64,000 nt of DNA from JAFARZ01 sp035651595 (GCA_035651595.1 DASRFJ010000099.1:5086-69085); one strand, 5' to 3'. Positions 1-9,397 are shown, counted from the first letter of the stretch. Program-made: numbers and translations. The notes: generated by a model from the sequence alone, not told the origin.

Positions 1-1796
1 CCGGCCAGGTGCTGGAGAACACGCTGGAGCAAGCCGGCGAGCAGACCGTCCGGCACGCCCGGGCGTTCGCCGAGCGGATCAACGGCGAACTGGCCAGTCA
101 CGGCATCGAGATCCTGCGCTGGAAGGAGCTGGCCGACGCCGAGCGGGCCGGCCTCGCCGACCTGTTCCGCCGGCGCATCTACCCGGTGCTCACCCCGCTG
201 GTCGTGGACCCGGCGCACCCCTTCCCGTTCATCTCCGGGCTCAGCCTCAACCTCGGCGTGATGATCGCCGACCCGCGCACCGATCAGACGATCTTCGCCC
301 GGGTCAAGGTGCCACCGCTGCTGCCGCGGTTCCTCGCCGTGTCGCAGTACCGGTTCGTGCCGATCGAGGACGTGATCGCGGCGCACCTGTCCGACCTCTT
401 CGTGGGGCTGGAGGTGCTGGAGCACCACGTGTTCCGGGTGACGCGGATCCGGGACCTGGAGGTCGACGAGGACATCACCGAAAACCTGCTGCACGCCATG
501 GAGCGCGAGCTGGTCAAGCGCCGGTTCGAGCCGGCCGTGCGGCTGGAGGTGGAGGAGTCGATCTCCGCGGACGTGCTTGACCGGCTGGTCACCGAGCTGG
601 ACGTGGACGCCCGCGCCGTGTACCGGGTGCCCGGCCCCCTGGACCTGGCCGGCCTGGGCGCGATCGCGGACCTGAAGCTCGGCGAGCTGCGCTACCCGGC
701 GTTCGTCCCGTCCACCCGCGCCGTGCCGCGCGAGTCGAGCATCTTCACCGCGATCGCCGAACGCGACATCCTCGTGCAGCACCCCTACGACTCGTTCTCG
801 GCGAGCGTCGAGCGGCTGATCGAGGAGGCGGCAGAGGATCCGCGGGTGCTCGCGATCAAGCAGACCCTGTACCGGACCAGTGGCCAGTCGCCGATCGTGG
901 ACGCGCTGATCGACGCCGCCGAGGCGGGCAAGCAGGTCGTGGTCGTGGTCGAAATCAAGGCGCGCTTCGATGAGCGCGCTAACATCGCGTGGGCGCGCAA
1001 GCTGGAGCAGTCCGGCTGCCACGTCGTCTACGGCTTCGTCGGCCTGAAGACGCACTGCAAGATGGCGCTGATCGTCCGGGAGGAGGCCGACGGCTCGCTG
1101 AGACGCTACTGCCACCTCGGCACCGGCAACTACCACCCGACCACCGCCCGGCTGTACGAGGACTTCGGGCTGCTCACCGCCGATCCCGCCGTGGGCGAGG
1201 ACGTGACCGCCCTGTTCAACCACCTGACCGGGTACAGCCGCACCCGGTCCTACGAGCGGCTGCTGGTCGCGCCCGAGGCGCTGCGCAACGGCATCGTGAG
1301 CCGGATCGATGCCCAGGCGGCGCTCGGCCCCGCCGGCCGTATCCAGTTCAAGTCGAACGCGCTGGTCGACGAAGTGGTGGTCGACGCGCTGTACCGGGCG
1401 TCGCAGGCTGGCGTGCCCGTCGACCTGTGGATCCGCGGCATCTGCGGCCTGCGACCCGGCGTTCCCGGCCTGTCGGACAACATCCGGGTGCGCAGCGTGC
1501 TCGGCCGCTTCCTCGAGCACTCGCGCGTCTACGCGTTCGGCTCGGATGAGGACGGCGAGGTCTGGATCGGCAGCGCCGACATGATGCACCGCAACCTGGA
1601 CCGCAGGGTGGAGTTGCTGGTCCGGGTCGGCGAGCCCGCCCACGTGCGGCGGCTGCGCGGGCTGATCGACCTCGGCATGGACGACGGCACATCCTCGTGG
1701 TGGCTGTGCGGCGACGGCGAGTGGGTCCGGCACGGCCGGGACGAGAACTGGAACCCGCTGCGTGATGTGCAGGAGACCCTGGTGAAGGATGAGTGA
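1..1796 (+). CDS. ppk1: Polyphosphate kinase 1, 5'-truncated by window edge
   Basis: Reversibly transfers the terminal phosphate of ATP to inorganic polyphosphate. The visible 595 residues cover the middle and C-terminal domains; the N-terminus lies left of the window, since the family is usually about 700 residues. Diagnostic stretches include HPYDSFSASVERLI, the phosphorylatable-histidine region LKTHCKMALIVREE and HLGTGNYHPTTARLYEDFGL. The C-terminus ends normally and the TGA overlaps the ATG of the downstream Nudix gene by 8 nt, so the two are translationally coupled. The ppk-mutT1 pairing is also found in mycobacteria. The identification is firm. Confidence 0.96.
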   Translation, partial: GQVLENTLEQAGEQTVRHARAFAERINGELASHGIEILRWKELADAERAGLADLFRRRIYPVLTPLVVDPAHPFPFISGLSLNLGVMIADPRTDQTIFARVKVPPLLPRFLAVSQYRFVPIEDVIAAHLSDLFVGLEVLEHHVFRVTRIRDLEVDEDITENLLHAMERELVKRRFEPAVRLEVEESISADVLDRLVTELDVDARAVYRVPGPLDLAGLGAIADLKLGELRYPAFVPSTRAVPRESSIFTAIAERDILVQHPYDSFSASVERLIEEAAEDPRVLAIKQTLYRTSGQSPIVDALIDAAEAGKQVVVVVEIKARFDERANIAWARKLEQSGCHVVYGFVGLKTHCKMALIVREEADGSLRRYCHLGTGNYHPTTARLYEDFGLLTADPAVGEDVTALFNHLTGYSRTRSYERLLVAPEALRNGIVSRIDAQAALGPAGRIQFKSNALVDEVVVDALYRASQAGVPVDLWIRGICGLRPGVPGLSDNIRVRSVLGRFLEHSRVYAFGSDEDGEVWIGSADMMHRNLDRRVELLVRVGEPAHVRRLRGLIDLGMDDGTSSWWLCGDGEWVRHGRDENWNPLRDVQETLVKDE

Positions 1797-2745
1797 CCTG
1801 ATCCGCGCGGCCGGCGCGGTTCTCTGGCGGCCGGGGCCCCGCGGCCCCGAGATCCTGCTGATCCACCGGGACCGGTACGACGACTGGTCGCTGCCGAAGG
1901 GCAAGCGTGAGCGCGGCGAGCACCTGCTGCTGACCGCGGTGCGTGAGGTCGAGGAGGAGACGAGCCTGCGCACCGTGCTCGGGCCGCGGCTGCGCAGCGT
2001 GTTCTACCACTACCGCGGCCTGCCGAAGCGGGTGGACTACTGGGCCGCGAGCGCCGATGGCGAGGCCAAGCCGAGCCACGAGGTGGACGCGATCGACTGG
2101 GTGCCGCTGGCGGACGCGAAGGACCGGCTGAGCTACGCGCACGATCTCGACGTGGTGTCCGACCTGGTCCCGGAGCGGACGGCGCCGCTGATCGTGCTGC
2201 GGCACGCCGCGGCGGTGCCGAAGGGCGGCGACGACCTCCGCCGTCCGCTGGACGAGAAGGGAGAGCGCGACGCGGCCGCGCTAACCGGCCTGCTCACCGC
2301 GTTCGCGCCGCACGCGCGGGTACTCAGCTCGCCCGCGCGCCGGTGCGTGGACACTGTCCGTTACTACGCCGCCGCGGCTGGCACGACAATAGAAGAAAAC
2401 CCTGATCTCATAACGACAGACATTGCCTCGCCAGAGCCGCTGATCCGGTCCCTGGTGGCGGCGGGCCAGCCGGCGATCGTCTGCGTGCACCGGGAGAACC
2501 TGCCGGTGGTTCTCGCCGCCGCGTGCAGCGCACTCGGCGCGGTCCCGCCGGAGGTTCCCGCCCTGCCGAAGGGCGGGTTCTGGGTCATCCACGCGGCCGC
2601 CGGACGGCAGATCGCGATCGAACGGCACACGCTGACATTAACGCGCCGTCCGGGACCGGCCGTGAACGCTATCAATCGCGAACACGTTATACCGGTATGC
2701 AGGACTTCGGCGAGGTTCGCCTGTATCGCCGCGGCGCGGCATTAA
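1789..2745 (+). CDS. mutT1: Nudix hydrolase fused to histidine-phosphatase domain (MutT1-like)
   Basis: Two-domain protein of 318 residues. The N-terminal half carries an intact Nudix box (GKRERGEHLLLTAV followed by REVEEETSL, about residues 39-61). The C-terminal half resembles the phosphoglycerate-mutase/SixA phosphatases, with LIVLRHAAAVPK as the RHG-type motif (RHA here). Mycobacterial MutT1 has the same architecture and acts on 8-oxo-dGTP and diadenosine polyphosphates; that activity is inferred here. The start overlaps the ppk1 stop. The last 49 nt overlap the beginning of the next gene, so the extreme C-terminal tail may be unconserved. Confidence 0.9.
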   Translation: MSDLIRAAGAVLWRPGPRGPEILLIHRDRYDDWSLPKGKRERGEHLLLTAVREVEEETSLRTVLGPRLRSVFYHYRGLPKRVDYWAASADGEAKPSHEVDAIDWVPLADAKDRLSYAHDLDVVSDLVPERTAPLIVLRHAAAVPKGGDDLRRPLDEKGERDAAALTGLLTAFAPHARVLSSPARRCVDTVRYYAAAAGTTIEENPDLITTDIASPEPLIRSLVAAGQPAIVCVHRENLPVVLAAACSALGAVPPEVPALPKGGFWVIHAAAGRQIAIERHTLTLTRRPGPAVNAINREHVIPVCRTSARFACIAAARH

Positions 2746-5700
2746 CGCTGGTCAGAGACCTCCTGACCCGCGGTGAACACGACGGCCTGCCGCACAGCAG
2801 GCCGACTCCGGTCGTCGTTTTCACCGGCCCGGGCAAGACCGCGCTGCTGCGGGAGCTGGACCGGCTGGTGCGGCCGCACGCGCCGTGTGCGCGCATCGAC
2901 TGCGAGGACTTCTCCGGCGGCGCACGCCACCTGCTCGCCATGCTCGCCTTCGAGCTGAACCGCTACAGCGGCAGGTACGGTGAGCTGCCGTTTCCCCGGC
3001 TCGTCACGGGGCTGATCGCGATCGGCACCGACCTCGGCACCGTGGCGACGGACGCCGATCGCGACAAGGCCAGGGACCGGGTGCGGCAGGCGCTCGAGGA
3101 ACGGCAGCACACCGCCGCGCCGCTCCAGGAGACGATCAGCGACGTCATCGGAGCCGGTTTCGACGCGCTCGGCGGCAGTTCCCCGGCGGTCACCAAGGCG
3201 GCGGTGGACCTGCTGCGGCGGGTCGGTCCGCGGCTGGTGCTCGGCTCGCTGGCCAGGACCAGGGCCGGGCGCAAGCTGATCCTCGGCACCGGCCAGGACT
3301 GGTACGGACACCAGGATCTCCGGCTCAAGTACCGCTCGCTGGACGTACTCGTCGACCTCAACCAGCTGGCGCGGCGAGCCAGGCGGGACGCGGAGGACCG
3401 GCGCGCGGCGGCGAGCCTGCTGTGGGCGGCGTTCCTCGCCGACCTGGACAGCGCCTTCGCCCACCGCTCGGCGATGAACTGGACGTTCAACTGCCTGGTA
3501 CTGCTCGACAACGCGGACGCCCCGGCCGGCCAGGAATTCCTGGGCGAGCTGGTCGCCGCCCGCAAGAAGCGCGCGGACGAGCCGCCGCCGGCCGCGATCG
3601 CCGCCCCGGGACTGGCGAGCGTCGCGGATCCCCTCACGGTCATCGCCGCCAGTCGCGGCGTGCTCGCCGGCAAGCAGGTGCCGCGTGGCGCGGCGATCAC
3701 CCCGCTCTCCGCCGCCAGCGCTGCGGACGGCGTGCGTCGCTGGTGGTACCCGGTGCGGCTGCCGGACCTGGCGGTCAGCGACGTGAGCTCGATGGTCAGC
3801 ATGCTGGAGCTGACCGCGGGCACCCGGCGCAGCGGGCTCACCGCCGCGGTCTATCGCTTCACCGGCGGGCACCCGATGGCGGTGTGCGCGCTCACCGACG
3901 CCATCACGGCCACGATGGTGACCAGCCTCCCCGACCTGCTGGACGGTCCCGCCCCCCGGTCCGAGCACGGCACGTCCGAGCACGGCAGGCCGCGATCGCT
4001 GGCTGATCACCTGCTGAGCGAGCTGCTGCACGAGCTGCCCGCCGAGGCCGTCGAGGACCTGGTGACGTGTGCCGCCGCCAGGGACAAGGTGGCGGCGCTG
4101 CTGCTGGACGCGGAGAGCGAGCTGCTCAGCCAGCGGCGCAGCGACGATCCGGACTTTTTCGGCGCCACCATGTGGGCGGATATCCCGGCCCCCGAGCAGT
4201 CCGCCGCGGGGAACCCGGTGCTGCATCCCGTCCTCCGCCGTCTGCAGCTGCGCCGCCTGGCCGCCCGCCCGGACGGCCATCCGGCGAGCTGGGCCGCCGT
4301 GCACGGCTGGCTGCGAGACCGGACGCTCGCGGCCGGTGACGAGGTCGGTGCCTTGTATCACGGGCTCGCGCTCGGCGACGTCGAGCTGGTCAGCCGCCAT
4401 CTCGCCCAAGCGCTGCGGGACCGTGACGCGACAGCCTGGCTGGACCTGCTGGAAGCCGTCACCGTCGCGCCGAACGCCCTGCCGCCGGGCGCGCTGACCG
4501 TCGGCCGGGCGGAGGCACTGGCGTCATCGGCCAAGCCGCACGGCGCGCCGCTCGCGCCGGTGGCCCGGCTGGTCGCCGCCAGGTGGCTCAGCACCGACCC
4601 GCTGAGCGATCCGCATGTCCGCGGGCTGCGCCGCGAGATACACGCCAGCCTGCACGACATCGCGCCGTCCGCGGACAGCGGCATCGGGACGATCCGCGAT
4701 TACGCGGAGTCGGTCTACGGCGAGGATCCGGATCCGGGTGTACAGCCGCCGCCGGAACCGCCGCCGGTCTCGTTCACCCCGCCGAAGTCGGGCCGCGGGC
4801 GGCGGCGTGCCCTCCGCGTCCGTGCGCTCGCCACGGCGGTCGCGCTGCTCGCCGCGGCCGGCGCCGGGCTGGGCATATACGTCGTGACAAGCGGCGGTGG
4901 TACTAGCGTGCCGCGCTGCGCGCCGGCCCAGGGCGCATTCCAGGTGGTCGAGGACGGCGGTGAATGCGTCGGCGTCACCGACGGCTCGTTCCTGTTCGAC
5001 CAGGGCGGACCCGCCGATGCGGCCGATCAGCGGAACATCAAGGACGCCGAGCAGCGGATCCTCGCGGAGAACAACGCGGTGCTCGCGACGAAGCAGCCAT
5101 ATGTGACCGTGGCCCTGCTGGCCGTGCTGACCGTCGCGGCGCCCGGGTCGACCTCGCCCAGCGACGTGACGTTGTCCCGTATCGCCGACGAACTGCGCGG
5201 AGCGTACCTCGCCCAGCACTACGCCAACACGAAGGGCGGCCTGACCCCGCAGATCCGGCTGCTGCTCGCCAGCGAGGGCAGCCTCGAGCAGGGCTGGCAG
5301 GCCGACTGGGACCAGCTCCGCTCGCTCCCCGCGGCCGGCTCCGGCGAACTGATCGCGGTGGCCGGGATGGGCATCAGCGTGCAGCGGACCATCGACGCCG
5401 CGAACGCGATCGGCAAGGCGGGCATCTCCATGTACGGCGCGGTCACCACGGCGGACAACATCAACGCCGCGGTGAATCCGTACCTCGACCAGGTGGTGCC
5501 CAGCGTCGCGGACGAGGTCGGCGCCCTGGCCAGGTTCCTGCCGCGGCCGTCGAAGGCCGCCCTGGTGTATGACCAGAAGGCCACCGACCTGTACACGAGC
5601 TCGCTGCGCCAGGACTTTTACCGGACGTTCCGGTCCAGCATGACCGTGGGCCAGATCCCGTACGTGTCCAGCAAGCTGGGCGATCCGCTGTTCCGGAAGA

Positions 5701-6269
5701 TCGCCGAGGACCTGTGCGCGACGAACCCGTCACCGATGATCTTCTATGCCGGGCGCAACTCCGTGCTGGGACCGTTCATCAGCCAGCTCGAGCAGGAAGG
5801 CGACTGCAACGGCAAACAGCTGGAGATCGTGACCGGCGGGGATGCCGACGGGCTGGCGCCGCAGTACGAGACCGGCTATGGCGGGGGCGCGCAGGTCACG
5901 GTGCTCTACGCCGACATCGAGCTGCCCGGCCCGGGCAGTCTCAGCGGCGAGTTCCGCAAGGACTTCGAGAACTGGCTCGGCAGGGGCGACGACGCCGCCA
6001 TGACCGATCCGTGGCTGCTGGCCTACTACAACGCGATGACCGCCGCGGCGAACGCCATCGGCGACGAGGAGGGCTCGGTGGGGTCCAACGTGTCGCAGCT
6101 CACCGCCCAGAGCGTGTCGCTGTGGGTCCACCAGCTCAACGTCAGCGCCGCCGTGGCCGGCGCCGAAGGCCCGCTCCAGATCAGTCCCGGCGGAACCCTC
6201 GAGGCCCCCGCCATCCCCATCATCCAGCTGAAGGCCGGGAAGGCCACCACCCTGCACGTCCAGCGCTAG
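2697..6269 (+). CDS. STAND-like ATPase fused through one TM helix to an extracellular periplasmic-binding domain
   Basis: About 1190 residues from the ATG at 2697; the longer frame upstream only overlaps mutT1. The N-terminal part looks like a STAND/AAA ATPase: a shortened P-loop (VVVFTGPGKTALL, about residues 40-52), a Walker-B-like stretch NCLVLLDNADA and FTGGHPMAV, a GxP-type motif. A Pro-rich linker and a basic stretch precede a single hydrophobic segment (about 705-727, ALATAVALLAAAGAGLGIYVV). The remaining 460 residues resemble a type-I periplasmic-binding/leucine-binding fold (for example VAGMGISVQRTIDAANAIGK, PYVSSKLGDPLFRKIAEDL, MTDPWLLAYYNAMTAAANAI). The inferred topology is cytoplasmic ATPase, one helix, external sensor. 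The P-loop lacks about three residues compared with a usual GxxxxGKT, so ATP binding is uncertain. No transporter genes are adjacent, so this is not an ordinary ABC uptake protein. Confidence 0.75.
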   Translation: MQDFGEVRLYRRGAALTLVRDLLTRGEHDGLPHSRPTPVVVFTGPGKTALLRELDRLVRPHAPCARIDCEDFSGGARHLLAMLAFELNRYSGRYGELPFPRLVTGLIAIGTDLGTVATDADRDKARDRVRQALEERQHTAAPLQETISDVIGAGFDALGGSSPAVTKAAVDLLRRVGPRLVLGSLARTRAGRKLILGTGQDWYGHQDLRLKYRSLDVLVDLNQLARRARRDAEDRRAAASLLWAAFLADLDSAFAHRSAMNWTFNCLVLLDNADAPAGQEFLGELVAARKKRADEPPPAAIAAPGLASVADPLTVIAASRGVLAGKQVPRGAAITPLSAASAADGVRRWWYPVRLPDLAVSDVSSMVSMLELTAGTRRSGLTAAVYRFTGGHPMAVCALTDAITATMVTSLPDLLDGPAPRSEHGTSEHGRPRSLADHLLSELLHELPAEAVEDLVTCAAARDKVAALLLDAESELLSQRRSDDPDFFGATMWADIPAPEQSAAGNPVLHPVLRRLQLRRLAARPDGHPASWAAVHGWLRDRTLAAGDEVGALYHGLALGDVELVSRHLAQALRDRDATAWLDLLEAVTVAPNALPPGALTVGRAEALASSAKPHGAPLAPVARLVAARWLSTDPLSDPHVRGLRREIHASLHDIAPSADSGIGTIRDYAESVYGEDPDPGVQPPPEPPPVSFTPPKSGRGRRRALRVRALATAVALLAAAGAGLGIYVVTSGGGTSVPRCAPAQGAFQVVEDGGECVGVTDGSFLFDQGGPADAADQRNIKDAEQRILAENNAVLATKQPYVTVALLAVLTVAAPGSTSPSDVTLSRIADELRGAYLAQHYANTKGGLTPQIRLLLASEGSLEQGWQADWDQLRSLPAAGSGELIAVAGMGISVQRTIDAANAIGKAGISMYGAVTTADNINAAVNPYLDQVVPSVADEVGALARFLPRPSKAALVYDQKATDLYTSSLRQDFYRTFRSSMTVGQIPYVSSKLGDPLFRKIAEDLCATNPSPMIFYAGRNSVLGPFISQLEQEGDCNGKQLEIVTGGDADGLAPQYETGYGGGAQVTVLYADIELPGPGSLSGEFRKDFENWLGRGDDAAMTDPWLLAYYNAMTAAANAIGDEEGSVGSNVSQLTAQSVSLWVHQLNVSAAVAGAEGPLQISPGGTLEAPAIPIIQLKAGKATTLHVQR

Positions 6270-6300
6270 CGGTCGCCGCGCGCCACCCGCCACCCGCCGA

Positions 6301-6442
6301 CCGCACGCCACCCGCCGACCGCGCCATCCGCCGGCCGTGCGCCATCCTCCGGCCGCGCGCCATCCGCCGGCCGTGCGCCATCCGCCGGCCGTGCGCCATC
6401 CGCCGGCCGCACGCCACCCGCCGGCCGCACGCCACCCGCCGG
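6301..6442. repeat. 18-bp tandem repeat, about 8 units
   Basis: Eight units of a CCGYRCGCCAYCCGCCGG-type sequence run head to tail (one unit is 16 bp), with partial units on both sides (about 6277-6460). The array sits directly after the stop of the ATPase/sensor fusion and fills most of the 300-bp gap before dedA. The period is a multiple of three, so it reads open as a six-residue repeat in some frames, but nothing suggests translation. No gene is seen in the rest of 6270-6568. Confidence 0.85.
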
Positions 6443-6568
6443 CCGCGCCACCCGCGCGCCGCTCATCCGACTGGTCGACGGCGGTCGACCGGCCTATTTG
6501 CCGTCCAAGTGGCTGAATTTTGTCCGTTTCGCCCCGTAATCTTCCGCCACTTCTCCGGCAAGGCTGCC

Positions 6569-7252
6569 TTACTGGCCGCTAGCGTCCTGGTGTTCCGGCC
6601 CTGCGGCCACGCGACGCCGGCGGCGGAGCAGGCGGTAGGCGATGAAGCCGGCGAGCAGGACGCCGAGGGCGATGAGCACGTACAGCGAATACCGGTTCAC
6701 GTTCTTGTAGATCGAGTCGATGTTGTCCCCGGCCAGGTCGCCGATGGCCACCCAGGTGGCCACCCAGACGCACGCGCCGATGGCGTTGAACAGCGTGAAC
6801 GTGTGCCAGCGCATCTGCGTGATGCCGGCGATGATGCCGTTGGCCTCGCGCAGCCCCACGATGTACCTGGCGACGATCACCACGAAGCCGCCGAACCGGG
6901 ACACGATCGCCTCAGCGCGATCGAGGTGGTGGGGTTTGATCAGCACGTACTTGCCGTATCTGAGCACGATCTCGCGGCCCGCGAACCTGCCGATCAGGTA
7001 GCCAATCTCCGCGCCGACGAACGAGGCGACGACGGCGACGATCCCGACGACCACGACGTTCAGCCCGGCACGGCCGGTGCCGGCGAAGATCGCGCCCGCG
7101 ATCAGCGAGAATTCGCCCGGTACCACCGGGACGCCGATGTTCTCCAGCAACAGCAGGAGCGCGATCGCCCAGTACCCGTAGTGGTCGAGCGGACCCTCCA
7201 GGGACTGCAGGAAGCCGGGCAGCGGCTGCCCGGACGCGAGAATATGCGGCAT
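6569..7252 (-). CDS. DedA (VTT/SNARE-associated) family membrane protein
   Basis: Polytopic inner-membrane protein of 227 residues, the normal DedA length. ENIGVPVVPGEFSLIAGAIFAG near the N-terminus, YLIGRFAGREIVLRYGKY, and VIVARYIVGLREANGIIAG are the re-entrant-loop and arginine motifs of the family. Members take part in membrane lipid (undecaprenyl phosphate) flipping or proton-motive-force homeostasis; the substrate here is unknown. Its ATG lies 2 bp after the stop of the ribonuclease D gene, so it should be the last gene of a DUF3000-rnd-dedA operon. Confidence 0.9.
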   Translation of the reverse strand: MPHILASGQPLPGFLQSLEGPLDHYGYWAIALLLLLENIGVPVVPGEFSLIAGAIFAGTGRAGLNVVVVGIVAVVASFVGAEIGYLIGRFAGREIVLRYGKYVLIKPHHLDRAEAIVSRFGGFVVIVARYIVGLREANGIIAGITQMRWHTFTLFNAIGACVWVATWVAIGDLAGDNIDSIYKNVNRYSLYVLIALGVLLAGFIAYRLLRRRRRVAAGPEHQDASGQ

Positions 7253-7254
7253 GC

Positions 7255-8535
7255 CTAGTCGGTTTCGTCGGCGGGAGGTTCGGCCGGGGGCTGGGCCGAT
7301 GGCTGGGGCAGTGATCCCAGCGCGGCGGCCAGCGGCGCCGCGGCCAGCTCGATCTGCCAGGGCCGCGCGCCATACCCGGCGAGCGCCTCGGCCATGCCGT
7401 CAGTGTCCGTCTGCCGCGGCGGCTCCCAGCTGATCCGGCGCACCGCGTCGGGGGAGAGCAGGTTCTCCGCGGGCAGGCCGTTGGCTTCGGCGAGCGTGGC
7501 GACAGCCTGCCGGGCGGCGGCGAGCCGCGCCGCGGCGGCGGGATCGCGCTCGGACCAGCGGTGCGGGGGCGGCGGTCCGGCGGCCGCAATGCCGCCGACC
7601 GGCTCCGGCAGTTCCTTGTCGTCCTGGGTGCGGGCGAGCCGGATCGCGGCCAGCCATTCCTTCTCGTGCCGCCGCGCGTAACGCCCGGCGAATCCGGCGA
7701 TCCGCATCAGCTGAGTATGCCCGGTCAGCGCGCCGGCCGGGGAGCGGGCCGCGTCGATGATCGCCGCGTCCGGCAGCACCCGGCGCGGCGACAGGTCCGC
7801 CTCCTGCGCCACCTGATCCCGCGCGGTCCACAGCTCGCGGACCACCGCCAGGCCGCGCCTGGACTGTACCCGGTGGATGCCTGAGGTGCGGCGCCACGGC
7901 TCCGCGCGCGGCGGTGGCGGCTCGGCGTTGAGCACCGCCTCGAACTCCTGCCGCGCCCACTCGGTCTTGCCCTGCTCAGCGAGCTGGGCGTCGAGTGCGT
8001 CGCGCAGCTCGACCAGTACCTCGACATCGAGCGCCGCGTACCGCAGCAGCTCGGCGCGCAGCGGCCGGGCCGACCAGTCGGCGGCCGAATGTCCCTTCTC
8101 CAGGTGGTAACCGAGCACCTCCTCGACCAGCGTGCCGAGCGCGACCCGCGGGTAGCCGAGCAGCCGCCCGGCGAGTTCGGTGTCGAACAGCCGCCGCGGC
8201 CGGTAGCCGACCTCGGCCAGGCAGGGCAGGTCCTGGGACGCGGCGTGCAGCACGGCCTCGGCGCTGGCCAGTGCCGCGTCCACCCCGGACAGGTCGGGGC
8301 AGGCGACGGGGTCGATCAGCGCGGTACCCGCGCCAGCCCGGCGCAGCTGCACCAGGTAGGCGCGCTGGCCGTACCGGTAGCCGGAGGCCCGCTCCGCGTC
8401 CACGGCCACCGGTCCGGTGCCGCTGCCAAGCGCGGACACCATGTCGGCAAGCGCGGTGTCGCTCTCGATGACGGGTGGTAGTCCGTCGCGGGGCTCAAGC
8501 AGCGGAACCGGCCCCGGACTTCCTTCCGCGGTCAC
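7255..8535 (-). CDS. rnd: Ribonuclease D-like 3'-5' exonuclease with HRDC domain
   Basis: About 426 residues from the GTG at 8535, chosen because it overlaps the DUF3000 stop by 4 nt (GTGA); an upstream GTG at 8607 would overlap that gene more deeply. DEDD exonuclease motifs are visible: AVDAERASGY (Exo I), VLHAASQDLPCL (Exo II) and RYAALDVEVLVEL (Exo III, Tyr type). An HRDC-like region follows (VRELWTARDQVAQEADLSPRRVLPDAAI). The product is expected to trim structured RNA 3' ends. The DUF3000-rnd pairing next to hemE is conserved in many actinobacteria. Confidence 0.92.
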   Translation of the reverse strand: MTAEGSPGPVPLLEPRDGLPPVIESDTALADMVSALGSGTGPVAVDAERASGYRYGQRAYLVQLRRAGAGTALIDPVACPDLSGVDAALASAEAVLHAASQDLPCLAEVGYRPRRLFDTELAGRLLGYPRVALGTLVEEVLGYHLEKGHSAADWSARPLRAELLRYAALDVEVLVELRDALDAQLAEQGKTEWARQEFEAVLNAEPPPPRAEPWRRTSGIHRVQSRRGLAVVRELWTARDQVAQEADLSPRRVLPDAAIIDAARSPAGALTGHTQLMRIAGFAGRYARRHEKEWLAAIRLARTQDDKELPEPVGGIAAAGPPPPHRWSERDPAAAARLAAARQAVATLAEANGLPAENLLSPDAVRRISWEPPRQTDTDGMAEALAGYGARPWQIELAAAPLAAALGSLPQPSAQPPAEPPADETD

Positions 8536-9167
8536 CGGCGCCTCGGAGCCAGCGCGCGCGTTCCCGGGGGCTCCAGGCCAGCGGCGGCGGCCAGGCAGGC
8601 ACACCACGCCACCACGTGTCCGGCCAGGTCGGGCTCGTCCTGCGGCGACCAGGAGGCGCGCAGCTCGAAGCCGGTGACCGGCTGCTCACCCGCCTTCGCG
8701 CCGTAGCCTTCGGTGATCACCCGGGTCACCGTGCCGCTCGCCGCGGCGTAGCCGGGCGCCTCGAGCGCCTCGGTGAGCCAGCTCCAGCCGACCTCGCCGA
8801 GCAGCGGGTCGGCAGCGACCTCCGGCTCGATGTCCGCGCGCACGTACGCGACCAGCCGGAACACACCGGACCAGCTCTCCTGGCCAGCCGGGTCGTGCAG
8901 CAGCACCAGCCGACCGGACGCCGCCTCGTCGGTGTCGTGCTCACCCTGCGCGCTCGTGGGCTCGCGGTGCACGCTGGCCGCCACCGAGGTCGCGAACGGC
9001 GCCAGCCGCTTCGGTGCCGGGACGTCCTCGAACACGAAGTGGCCAGCCCCGCCGTCGGCCGCGAGAACCTCGTCGACGCCCGCGCGGAAATCAGCGACGG
9101 CGGCATCAAAGACCTGACCCGCCGAGCTAGTGGCCATCTTCATGACCTGAGCGTACGTGTCGCTCAT
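8532..9167 (-). CDS. DUF3000 family protein
   Basis: About 211 residues with the features of the actinobacterial DUF3000 family: SGRLVLLHDPAGQESWSGVFRLVAYVRADIEPEVAADPLL and a WSWLTEAL region. The function is unknown. The family is typically found between hemE and the RNase D gene, as here. Starts at 9167 (ATG), 9143 (ATG, MKMATSS) and 9173 (TTG) are all possible; homologues usually begin close to the MATSS segment. The stop overlaps the start of rnd. Confidence 0.88.
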   Translation of the reverse strand: MSDTYAQVMKMATSSAGQVFDAAVADFRAGVDEVLAADGGAGHFVFEDVPAPKRLAPFATSVAASVHREPTSAQGEHDTDEAASGRLVLLHDPAGQESWSGVFRLVAYVRADIEPEVAADPLLGEVGWSWLTEALEAPGYAAASGTVTRVITEGYGAKAGEQPVTGFELRASWSPQDEPDLAGHVVAWCACLAAAAGLEPPGTRALAPRRR

Positions 9168-9193
9168 CCCCAAATCACGCGTTATCGCCCCGT

Positions 9194-9397
9194 TCAGGCC
9201 GCCTTGGACACGCTGTTACCGGTGATATACCCCGGCACCACCAGGCCTATGATCAGCGCCGCGCCGCAGCCCGCGCAGCCCCACTCCGGACAGTCGCCGT
9301 CTGGCACGTCCGGGCAGTCCCCAGCGTGAAACTGCTCGAACGGCCGCTCACCTCCGCAATCGCGGCAGTAGCGGTATTCCGCGCAGTACTGGGTCAT
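9194..9397 (-). CDS. Small Cys-rich zinc-ribbon protein
   Basis: 67-residue protein with four Cys-rich knuckles: CAEYRYC, CRDCGG, CPDVPDGDCPEWGCAGCG, followed by a hydrophobic C-terminal stretch (AALIIGLVVPGYITG). The spacing suggests a zinc ribbon, perhaps membrane-tethered. It lies between divergent hemE and the DUF3000 gene and has its own ATG at 9397. A much longer frame through it on this strand is only the shadow of hemE. No function can be assigned. Confidence 0.6.
   Translation of the reverse strand: MTQYCAEYRYCRDCGGERPFEQFHAGDCPDVPDGDCPEWGCAGCGAALIIGLVVPGYITGNSVSKAA

Noticed and set aside
2742..4409. 555-residue minus-strand frame under the ATPase/sensor gene
   Set aside because: Composition typical of antisense frames, no conserved motif.
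6301..6442. Possible CRISPR array
   Set aside because: Units are contiguous with no spacers and no cas genes are present.
5714..7258. 514-residue plus-strand frame spanning the end of the sensor gene and dedA
   Set aside because: Crosses the 18-bp tandem repeat and is antisense to dedA.
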